A stretch of DNA of 12,631 bases from positions 1-12,631 of the forward strand of contig DAINMX010000200.1 in assembly GCA_036736205.1 (NCBI GenBank), read 5' to 3'. The DNA comes from XYA12-FULL-58-9 sp001798605. Its GTDB lineage: Bacteria > Myxococcota > XYA12-FULL-58-9. The notes beneath the pieces were generated by a model. That model made no database searches and was not told where the DNA came from. It saw only the letters and a program-made list of their open reading frames with translations. Below, piece by piece: positions 1-6,323 of this stretch (its first letter is position 1; the number at the start of each line of letters is the position of its first letter). The translations under genes were made by a program, and so were the position numbers.

Positions 1-208
1 TCCGCATCTGCGACGACGAATCTTTGTTTTCTAAGCTGCCTGTGCGGCAGTGAACATCTTGGCGGCCTCGAGTCGAAGCTCGTCAAAAAACCAGAATTTC
101 AGCCAACCCTGCAGATATTTGGTTGGTCGATATTCGCTCTGCGGGCTAGCACGAACCTCCACGGCCTTGCGGGCCCGCCAAGGGACGGCTTTGTCCTAGA
201 TACCCAAA
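1..208. other. Left edge, no gene assigned; possible decayed coding frame
   Basis: No complete gene is visible here. On the minus strand the frame ending in TAG at 33-31 reads like protein in its last 50 or so codons (aromatic-rich, ending KMFTAAQAA). The same frame also looks protein-like upstream, toward about 288, but an in-frame TAG at 198-196 interrupts it. The three plus-strand frames give nothing recognisable, although frame 1 stays open from the edge to about 286. The minus-strand stretch could be a decayed gene end or chance. No start codon with a good ribosome site is present. I could not identify a family. Confidence 0.2.
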
Positions 209-460
209 TTGGGGCAGGTGTTGTCCCACCACTGCTCCTCCCTGAAGAGCCAGTCCACAGCACCTGCGACGGTTGGTCGTGTGGGTGACGATGGCACTTG
301 GTTGGTGTGGGCCGCCACCCAGCGGGGTCATGATCACGACATTGCCGACTATGAGATCTACATGTGGAAGGTTGGCGACCCGGCGGAGAAAGCCACGCGC
401 TTGACCTTCCACTCTGGCAACGACCGCTGGCCAGACATTCACCTGCTCCCGGCAGAGTGA
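209..460 (+). pseudogene. Truncated TolB/WD40-like beta-propeller C-terminal tail
   Basis: From about position 254 the frame encodes a stretch typical of the final blade of TolB-like (WD40-like) propellers. It contains a D-G-T-W-L-V-W strand, then a D-Y-E-I-Y-M-W strand, then a R-L-T-F-H-S-G-N-D-R-W-P-D-I ending, and stops at 460. Such proteins normally carry several hundred residues of preceding blades, often as periplasmic or secreted propellers. Here an in-frame TAG at 197-199 cuts off everything upstream, and no neighbouring frame continues the propeller. The nominal start is a TTG at 209 with no convincing ribosome site. I read it as the surviving 3' end of a broken gene. A frameshifted gene continuing left of the window cannot be fully excluded. 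Its stop lies 9 bases from the convergent stop of the lipoprotein gene. Confidence 0.5.
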
Positions 461-469
461 GCTTCAGGT

Positions 470-2560
470 TTACAGGCCGAGGCGCACGCAGCGGACGAAG
501 ACATTTGATGTTCTGGCAAGGTCGCCCATGAAGCCGTGCCCAAAGCCAATGAGGCGGGAGTTGGGGGAACCTCCGGGATAGGCTGAGGAGGACCAGAACC
601 AATCCAAGGGGGTGGATGGGAATGTCGTCACGTCAATGGCCGGGCCATAACGTCGGTGATCGGCAATGCTAGTGAGCTCCTGAATATTGGGCAATCGCCA
701 GTCCGTGAAACCTGCCCAGTTGGCGTTCTCGCAGACGGCCAGAGCGCTCACCCAGTCGCTCTCAACAACCAGACCGGCAGTGCAATTGTCGCCGGACTTC
801 CCATTGATACATCCCTGCCACTGCAAGCCCGTAAGGGTGTCAGTCACCACTCGGTCACCGTTAACAATGTCGACTTCAAACTGCCTGGTTAAGAAAGGTC
901 CTCCGCGGACACACCGCGTGTAGCCCTGCGCAATCTTGTCGTTGAAGTACATGTTGCCGTGGGCAAAGGACACGCGCCATGCACTGGTGAGGTCATCGGC
1001 GTAAGTCGACGAAGCCCAGAAGCCACCCCACGGAGTTGACGGGAAGAAACTCTCGTCGATGGCTGGATTGGTGCGACCGCCGTGAACAATAGACAACAGC
1101 TCGTACTCGTCCGGCAACCGCCAGTCTGAGTGACCACCCCAATCGAGGCTGTCGCAATAAGCAAGAGCTATGTGCCAATCGTTTGGGACCGACCCGCCAA
1201 GAAGGCAGCCCTCTCCTTCGCGTCCCGCGGCGCAACCCTGCCACTCAAGAAGGGTGACGTTGTCGATCACGATGGGGTTTGAAAGAAACGTTACGTCTTG
1301 GGTGAATCGTACGGTGGTCTCATGGGTTGTGTCCCAGCCGTATTGCGCGTCCTGACCGAAGTAGGCCAGACCCTCAGCCGGACAAATCATGGTCGCAGCA
1401 GCATCATAGCACTGGCGCAGGTTGTTGTCGGCCAGCGGAAAGTGCGGGCCCGGAACATTGCAGCTCTCATCTCCACAGCCTGGGGATACGCACACCCCAC
1501 CCATGCAGATGTCGTAACTTCGGTCGGGGGTGGTCACGACCGCGCACGGTGTCCAATCCTCGGCATCAACACAGCTCACCGCGCAGACATTTACCGCACT
1601 GTCGCAGGTCCCTTCACAACACTCTCCCGCGTCCGAGCATCTCTCACCGTTGACACCACGGAAGTCGTCCTGACACGCAGCACCGAGTGCGTCGCAGTAA
1701 TCGTCGAGGTCGCACGGATCGTCAAGCTGAGCGACACCACACTTGATGTCATCAAGGAAAAGGTCCCCAGGACATGCGGGGCTCACGCCAGTGCAGGCCT
1801 CTTCAACATCGCAGGGACCGTTTGAGTTGCGGCAAATCACGTCGCTTTCAAGCAGCATGCATTGGCCTTCAAAATCGGCAACGTTGCAAGAGTCACACTC
1901 TCCGTCGCAGGTCGTGTCACAGCAGAAACCGTCCACACAGAGTGCCAATCCGCCACACAGGTCTGCTGCATTCGTTTCGTCACACGCAACCGGTCCAACA
2001 TCTGTGTCTGTTGCCAACCCCGTGTCCCCGTCACCGTTCTGATTCGAATCGCCCGAGCCATCCCCGTCACCGTTCTGATACGGATCCCCCGAGCCATCGC
2101 CGTCACCGTTCTGATTCGAATCGCCCGAGCCATCGCCGTCACCGTTCTGATACGGATCCCCGGAGCCACCGCCGTCATCGTTCTGATACGGATCGCCCGA
2201 GCCATTGCCGTCACCGTTCTGATACAGATCGCCCGAGCCGCCGCCGTCAGTTGTATCTGTATCTGAGTCCGAGTCCCCGTCAGCGTTTGCGCACAGATCG
2301 CCCGAGTCATCACCCGTATCCCCGTCAGCGCTGCGAAACAAATCGCCTGGGCCACCATCGCCCTCATCCCCATCTGAATTCTGATGCAGGTCCCCCGAGC
2401 CATCATCAACTATGTTCCCATCAGCGTACGCATACGAATCCCCCGAAACCTTGCGCCTTGGTTCCGCCACATCCGTGCCACACGAGTTTGTCAGGACACA
2501 GGTGGCCACAATGAAGACCAACGGCCCCACAAGACTGCGACCACAGTGTCGACGATGCAT
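470..2560 (-). CDS. Cys-rich surface lipoprotein with Asp/Gly repeat stalk and two DUF1566 domains
   Basis: A 696-residue predicted lipoprotein on the outer surface or in the periplasm. The N-terminus MHRRHCGRSL has basic residues, then a hydrophobic core, then LTNSC-G with Cys27 as the likely lipidated residue. The lipobox is not canonical (Thr at -3). Residues ~40-182 are low-complexity, Asp/Gly/Asn-rich 12-residue repeats, probably a flexible acidic stalk. Residues ~190-400 are Cys-rich, with a C-V-D-G-F-C-C-D-T-T-C-D-G-E-C-D-S-C pattern of the kind common in myxobacterial surface proteins. Two DUF1566 (Lcl C-terminal type, PF07603) domains follow at ~430-552 and ~575-696. Each has L-x-W-Q-G-C, D-W-R-L-P, an aromatic-rich F-W-(A/S)-S-S and a terminal R-C-V-R. 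The exact function of the domain is unknown; in Legionella Lcl it belongs to an adhesin. I chose the ATG at 2560 over a TTG at 2611 because it has AGGAG five bases upstream and gives a proper signal peptide. It starts 47 bp after the activator's stop, so co-transcription is likely. Confidence 0.88.
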   Translation of the reverse strand: MHRRHCGRSLVGPLVFIVATCVLTNSCGTDVAEPRRKVSGDSYAYADGNIVDDGSGDLHQNSDGDEGDGGPGDLFRSADGDTGDDSGDLCANADGDSDSDTDTTDGGGSGDLYQNGDGNGSGDPYQNDDGGGSGDPYQNGDGDGSGDSNQNGDGDGSGDPYQNGDGDGSGDSNQNGDGDTGLATDTDVGPVACDETNAADLCGGLALCVDGFCCDTTCDGECDSCNVADFEGQCMLLESDVICRNSNGPCDVEEACTGVSPACPGDLFLDDIKCGVAQLDDPCDLDDYCDALGAACQDDFRGVNGERCSDAGECCEGTCDSAVNVCAVSCVDAEDWTPCAVVTTPDRSYDICMGGVCVSPGCGDESCNVPGPHFPLADNNLRQCYDAAATMICPAEGLAYFGQDAQYGWDTTHETTVRFTQDVTFLSNPIVIDNVTLLEWQGCAAGREGEGCLLGGSVPNDWHIALAYCDSLDWGGHSDWRLPDEYELLSIVHGGRTNPAIDESFFPSTPWGGFWASSTYADDLTSAWRVSFAHGNMYFNDKIAQGYTRCVRGGPFLTRQFEVDIVNGDRVVTDTLTGLQWQGCINGKSGDNCTAGLVVESDWVSALAVCENANWAGFTDWRLPNIQELTSIADHRRYGPAIDVTTFPSTPLDWFWSSSAYPGGSPNSRLIGFGHGFMGDLARTSNVFVRCVRLGL
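2041..2250 (-). repeat. 36-bp coding tandem repeat (Asp/Gly stalk)
   Basis: Five full 36-bp units start at 2041, 2077, 2113, 2149 and 2185, and a sixth, decaying one starts at 2221. Units 1 and 3 differ at one base. Units 2 and 4 differ at three. Units 1/3 encode D-S-N-Q and units 2/4 D-P-Y-Q, so the core looks like a duplicated 72-bp pair. More diverged relatives of the unit extend to about 2410. The array is in frame (12 residues per unit: G-S-G-D, P-Y-Q-N or S-N-Q-N, G-D-G-D) and makes part of the lipoprotein's acidic stalk. Near-identity at the base level suggests recent expansion by slippage or unequal recombination, so copy number probably varies between strains. Confidence 0.93.
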
Positions 2561-2565
2561 GACTG

Positions 2566-2570
2566 CTCCT
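2566..2570 (-). promoter_or_regulatory. Ribosome binding site of the lipoprotein gene
   Basis: Reads AGGAG on the minus strand, five bases before the ATG at 2560. It decides the start: the alternative TTG at 2611, overlapping the activator's stop, has no comparable site and would put 17 extra residues before the signal peptide. Confidence 0.75.
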
Positions 2571-2607
2571 AGTTCCGTGTACAGCCCGAGTTCACTCCCT
2601 GCAAACC

Positions 2608-4368
2608 TCAACCTTTTCGTGGCCGGGGAATGCGAAGGACGTCCAGTCTTCGCGACAAGGTTCTCCGGCTCATTTGGAGCTCGTCCGCGGCCAGCTTCTG
2701 GTTTCCTCCTGTGGCGCGCAGCGCTTCGACGATACGGCGACGCTCGTCGAGATCTGCCACTGAGAATGTCACACCCTCGGGCAAGGTGCTGTCTTGTTCT
2801 GTTGTGGCCACTTCTTGCGCGAAGGCCGCATCCGTCGGTTTTGTCGCAACGATGACATTGGACTCGCGGGTCATACTTTCGACAGGAAGGTGTTTGGCTT
2901 CGATGACGTCGTCACACAACAACACGGCGCGTTCCATGACGTTGCGAAGCTCCCGCACATTTCCGGGCCAGCTATATGCCTGCAACAATGCCAATGCCGT
3001 CCCATCGATAGTCGGCGGTCGCTGATGACCCAGACTCGCGCTGGATTGGGCAACAAAGAGGTGAGCGAGAGCCCCAATCTCAACCGTCCGCTCACGCAAA
3101 GGTGGCACGACGATGGTGACTCCGTTGAGACGAAAATAGAGATCCTTGCGAAAACTCTCTTTGGCCACCTCCATCTCGAGGTCACGGTTGGTGGCGGCAA
3201 TCAACCTTACGTCAATGGGAACCGATTTGAGGCCCCCAACTCTCCTAAGACATCGTTCTTCGAGGACACGCAAGAGCTTGGCCTGCGTCGCCGGTGACAT
3301 CTCACCGATTTCGTCAAGAAATATCGAGCCACCTGCGGCGGCCTCGAGAAGGCCTTTCTTTGTGCTCGTCGCCCCGGTGAAGGCACCCTTTTCGTGGCCA
3401 AAAAGCTCACTTTCCAAGAGCGTCTCTGACAAAGCGGCGCAGTTGAATCCGACAAAGGGATGGTCACATCGACGCGAGCGTTGATGCACACGTCGGGCAA
3501 CCAACTCTTTGCCGACGCCTGTCTCGCCAAGTATCAGTACGCTGATGTCGCCAACCGCAACTCGTTCCACCAACTCGTATATCGCCTTCGATTTCTGGTC
3601 TTCAATCACCGCGACATCGTGACGCGCAGCAGGCGGATTCTCTCGGGGCGTGCGCAGATGCTCAACGAGCTCATGGGGAGTCCGGCCATCGCGCGGAAAG
3701 TGCGCCCATCTGACTTCGACTCCTGTGAGCCCGGATATGCGACCATCACCTTCCCACGCGCGTTCAAACTTGATGGCCCGCTCGTCGCCAAAAAAGGCGA
3801 CATAGTCCCGTGGGCCGTATTGCGCCACCAGCGGATGGGACGGCGAGCATTCCATGAGAATCTTTTGTAACAGATCTTGCTCGTTGTCGGTGGCATCATG
3901 GCTGATGCTCAACCGCAAGACCGCAAAGGGTTCGCGGTTCTTCGCGCGTCGACTGCACGCTTGTGCCAGCATAAGGTCGAAATAGTCGTAGGAGCAGAAT
4001 GGGCTATCGACGACCTCCTCCGGTCCGCGTTGCAACAGAACGGTGATTGATCCGATCTCAATGGGATCACCCACTTGGACGCGAACAGTCTCCCCGGATT
4101 GCAGCGCGCGCCCACGAATCCGCGTCTGGTTGGCACTGCCAAGATCGCGAATGGCAATATACTGGGCCACCTCGATCTCGCAATGACGACGCGAGACGGT
4201 GCTGTCCTCAATCATGATGTCGGCGTCGTCCGCGCGGCCTACGACCAACACGCCCTTGGCAGGCAATGCCACCACTCTAAACGCGTGCTTGCCAACCACA
4301 ACCAACCTCAAAGGGCCGTCGTCCGGGATTGCTCTCTGGGTAATATCAAAACTCGTTTTGGTGCTCAC
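2608..4368 (-). CDS. FHA-domain sigma-54-dependent transcriptional activator
   Basis: A 586-residue cytoplasmic enhancer-binding protein that would open sigma-54 RNA polymerase promoters using ATP. An FHA domain fills residues ~20-115. Its phosphothreonine-binding positions are present: Gly44-Arg45, Ser59, Arg60, His62 and Asn80. Residues ~124-240 form a middle domain I cannot name firmly; its pattern (F-D-x-x-L-A-x-A-x-x-R-A, then a P-F-A-V-L-x-L strand) is reminiscent of a degenerate GGDEF-like fold. The AAA+ domain (~255-485) is intact: Walker A GETGVGKE 281-288, sigma-54 contact loop GAFTGA 328-333, Walker B IFLDEIGE 349-356, and WPGNVREL 467-474. A Fis-type helix-turn-helix closes the protein at ~541-583. 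There is no receiver domain, so control is probably by kinase rather than by a two-component sensor. The start is a GTG at 4368 with GGAAGG five bases upstream. It lies downstream of the Ser/Thr kinase, which is the expected source of the FHA ligand. Confidence 0.93.
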   Translation of the reverse strand: MSTKTSFDITQRAIPDDGPLRLVVVGKHAFRVVALPAKGVLVVGRADDADIMIEDSTVSRRHCEIEVAQYIAIRDLGSANQTRIRGRALQSGETVRVQVGDPIEIGSITVLLQRGPEEVVDSPFCSYDYFDLMLAQACSRRAKNREPFAVLRLSISHDATDNEQDLLQKILMECSPSHPLVAQYGPRDYVAFFGDERAIKFERAWEGDGRISGLTGVEVRWAHFPRDGRTPHELVEHLRTPRENPPAARHDVAVIEDQKSKAIYELVERVAVGDISVLILGETGVGKELVARRVHQRSRRCDHPFVGFNCAALSETLLESELFGHEKGAFTGATSTKKGLLEAAAGGSIFLDEIGEMSPATQAKLLRVLEERCLRRVGGLKSVPIDVRLIAATNRDLEMEVAKESFRKDLYFRLNGVTIVVPPLRERTVEIGALAHLFVAQSSASLGHQRPPTIDGTALALLQAYSWPGNVRELRNVMERAVLLCDDVIEAKHLPVESMTRESNVIVATKPTDAAFAQEVATTEQDSTLPEGVTFSVADLDERRRIVEALRATGGNQKLAADELQMSRRTLSRRLDVLRIPRPRKG

Positions 4369-4448
4369 AATGACCTTCCGCCATAAGTGGGTGTCAGGCC
4401 TATATCATAATGCATTGGCCGTGAGCGTATTGCTTTGTGGGAGCGGCA

Positions 4449-4493
4449 TCAAGCAAACGTCCCAAGGCGGACCCCATGCTTTGGAATGCCCAT
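4449..4493 (-). CDS. Putative 14-residue leader peptide ORF
   Basis: In the 159-bp gap between kinase and activator, an ATG at 4493 opens a short frame (MGIPKHGVRLGTFA, TGA at 4451-4449). It is preceded six bases upstream by GGAGGAGG (4507-4500), the strongest Shine-Dalgarno-like sequence noticed in the window. The SD is flanked by AAAGG and CCTTT, which could pair and present it in a loop. It could be a translated leader controlling the activator 80 bases downstream, or a chance purine tract. No homology judgement is possible at this length. Confidence 0.35.
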   Translation of the reverse strand: MGIPKHGVRLGTFA

Positions 4494-4527
4494 GAAAGGC
4501 CTCCTCCTTTGAGGACGACGGCTCAAC

Positions 4528-6117
4528 TCACAGGCTCAACCCCTTCTGCTTACAGATGTCACGTACCGAGCGACGGTCCCGCTCCGCCAATAGTGCAAAC
4601 GCAACCTTGGCATTGCCGAGGTCCCCGAGTTGACAGTAAGAGGAGGCAATCAACAAGCGAGCGCGAGGTGTTTCCTGCTCCCGCAGAGTCTGCTGAGCAA
4701 GGCGCACCGCTTGCCCATACTGTCCCGCGTTGAAAGCCCCACGTGCCGCATCAAGCTTCGCCGCCACCTGAGGCAACTCCACGGTGACTTCTTTGCGCGT
4801 TTCTCGTGGTGTGTGGGACTGAAGGTTGTGCTTGGTCACGACTGGCGCGGGGCTCTCTTGAGCTATTGTCCTCTCGTTGCCGTCCTCGCTTGGACCGGGC
4901 TTGCCTGCAATTTCTCCCCGACTCTCGTCCGTATCTTCTTCTTTGGTGCTCTGGCCCGCCAATACGGCTTTGCCCTCAGCCTGTGCAACGGCAGCGCTGG
5001 TCGTGTGTCGCCAGTAACGGGTCAAGAAAGCTGCGCCTACCCCCAAAGCAACCACAGCCGAGCTCGCCAACAAAGTCATTACAAGACGCCGGTTCTTGCC
5101 CCGCGACAACGCATGGGTATCAGGAGTCAATGCCGCCAAGCCTTGCGCGATTTGCGAGTTTGTCCTTTTGCCATGATCTGCTGGAACGGTCGCATCCTGC
5201 GGCGGATTGCCAGCACGGCGATAGATCTCGAGGCATTCGCTTTCAGTCACTGCTGATGATTCGTCGTGAAGCGCAGTGACAAACTCCCGCACACTCGCAA
5301 ACCGTTGCTCTCGGTCCTTGGCCAATGCGCGGTAAACTGCGGCGATGACGCTGATGGGCGTATTCGGTGCACAGGACGGCACCGGTTCGGGTGCCTCGTG
5401 TACGATGTTGAACAGCGACGACTGAAAGGTTTCGCCGCCAAATGTGTGAATGCCGCAGAGCAACTCGTAGGTGATACAGGCCAGCGCGAACTGGTCACAT
5501 CGCTCATCCACTTCGTTGTGACCGCGAGCTTGCTCTGGTGACATATAACGTGGGGTACCCAAAATCTTGCTGGTGGTGATCAACGTGTCTGCGTCGGCAA
5601 TCTTGGAGATGCCAAAATCCAAGATCTTCACAAGAGGTCTTTCGGGATCCGCGCCGGCAACAAGAAAGATGTTGCTGGGTTTGAGATCTCGGTGAATCAC
5701 TTTTTGGGAATGCGCCGCCAACAATCCATCGGCGATGCCGTCGATGATGTGCAGGCTTTCATTCCACGGAACCTTGCCCCTCGCCATTCGTGCCTTGAGA
5801 TCTTCGCCCTCGAGTAGCTCCATCACCAAAAATGGCGAGCCGTCGGCAAGCTCGTTCCAATCTGTCACCGAAACAATGTTGGGGTGGCTCAAAGCCGCGC
5901 AGATCTCCGCCTCGCGCCGGAATCGTGCGCGCACTTCTTTACTCCCCGCAAAGGAATCAAAAAGAATCTTGATGGCCACCCGCCGCTGCGAGAGACGCAC
6001 GTGTCGCGCCACAAACACGGCCCCCATGCCGCCTTGTGCCAATTTGCTCTCAATCCGATAGGTATCGGCCAATATCGTACCGATCGGGATTTCAATGTTG
6101 GGCTCAGAGTCCGACAC
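4528..6117 (-). CDS. Membrane-anchored Hanks-type Ser/Thr protein kinase with TPR-like C-terminal domain
   Basis: A 529-residue bacterial eukaryotic-like kinase that transfers phosphate from ATP to Ser/Thr on partner proteins. The kinase domain spans ~17-285, with all key residues present: glycine loop Gly29-Gly30-Met-Gly32, catalytic Lys50 in VAIK, a C-helix Glu (69 or 71), HRDLKPSN 142-149, DFG 167-169, the GTPRYMSPEQ activation segment end at 187-196, and Asp208. The activation segment contains several Thr/Ser (178-188) for autophosphorylation. A single transmembrane helix at ~345-366, preceded by basic residues (RGKNRR), predicts a cytoplasmic kinase. The external part would be a charged linker plus a TPR-like pair of helices (~449-529). 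The start is a GTG at 6117 with AGGG seven bases upstream. It stands first in the three-gene minus-strand run. The FHA activator is a natural phospho-reader for it (inference). Confidence 0.95.
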   Translation of the reverse strand: MSDSEPNIEIPIGTILADTYRIESKLAQGGMGAVFVARHVRLSQRRVAIKILFDSFAGSKEVRARFRREAEICAALSHPNIVSVTDWNELADGSPFLVMELLEGEDLKARMARGKVPWNESLHIIDGIADGLLAAHSQKVIHRDLKPSNIFLVAGADPERPLVKILDFGISKIADADTLITTSKILGTPRYMSPEQARGHNEVDERCDQFALACITYELLCGIHTFGGETFQSSLFNIVHEAPEPVPSCAPNTPISVIAAVYRALAKDREQRFASVREFVTALHDESSAVTESECLEIYRRAGNPPQDATVPADHGKRTNSQIAQGLAALTPDTHALSRGKNRRLVMTLLASSAVVALGVGAAFLTRYWRHTTSAAVAQAEGKAVLAGQSTKEEDTDESRGEIAGKPGPSEDGNERTIAQESPAPVVTKHNLQSHTPRETRKEVTVELPQVAAKLDAARGAFNAGQYGQAVRLAQQTLREQETPRARLLIASSYCQLGDLGNAKVAFALLAERDRRSVRDICKQKGLSL

Positions 6118-6259
6118 ACGACAACCCTACTTTAGGCTCGACAGGCAAGTCCAGAAGGCAAATAGGCGCTCGAATTGCGCTTGCGAGGAGAAAGTTCACA
6201 AATCGTGATCCCTACCGAGACACCGACTGAGAACGCTGACATAAGCCATCCATGTTTGC

Positions 6260-6273
6260 GTGATCCGGATCAC
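6260..6273. promoter_or_regulatory. CRP/FNR-family-like palindromic operator
   Basis: GTGATCCGGATCAC is a perfect 14-bp palindrome in the 206-bp spacer between the divergent kinase and giant-protein genes. Extended by one base each side it reads C-GTGA-N6-TCAC-A, nine of ten positions of the classic CRP half-sites TGTGA-N6-TCACA. It sits 50 bp before the giant gene's ATG and 142 bp before the kinase GTG. I see no confident -35/-10 pair on either strand to place it relative to a promoter. A perfect palindrome in a shared spacer supports regulation of one or both genes; the protein that binds it is unknown. Confidence 0.55.
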
Positions 6274-6311
6274 AGACTTGAGTTTTGACGGCCAACATAG
6301 TGACGCCCAAC

Positions 6312-6316
6312 AGGAG
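6312..6316 (+). promoter_or_regulatory. Ribosome binding site of the giant gene
   Basis: AGGAG, seven bases before the tandem ATG-ATG at 6324/6327. It favours this start over an in-frame GTG at 6300, which has no clear site. The GTG start would, however, add an Arg before the hydrophobic leader. Confidence 0.7.
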
Positions 6317-6323
6317 CGAAAAT

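Noticed and set aside
1298..1825. 175-codon plus-strand frame
   Set aside because: Antisense to the Cys-rich and DUF1566 coding region; no start context or family resemblance.
2041..2250. CRISPR array
   Set aside because: Units are contiguous without spacers and encode an in-frame peptide repeat.
1774..2514. 246-codon plus-strand frame rich in Arg, His, Ser and Pro
   Set aside because: Opposite strand of the lipoprotein's 36-bp repeat; the low-complexity reading is a by-product of the repeat, while the minus-strand frame has signal peptide, Cys pattern and DUF1566 domains.
2561..2611. TTG start 17 codons upstream for the lipoprotein, overlapping the activator's stop
   Set aside because: It lacks a ribosome site and would bury the signal peptide; the ATG at 2560 has AGGAG at the right distance.
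4495..4510. Hairpin AAAGG/CCTTT as a terminator after the kinase gene
   Set aside because: Only five base pairs and no following T-run in the direction of transcription; more likely part of the leader's ribosome site.
4369..4527. Sigma-70 promoter around a TATGAT-like element before the activator
   Set aside because: No acceptable -35 hexamer at 16-18 bp; too weak to annotate.
6274..6323. Sigma-70 promoter using TTGACG (6285-6290)
   Set aside because: The -10 window at the right spacing falls on the ribosome-site region with no TATAAT-like hexamer.
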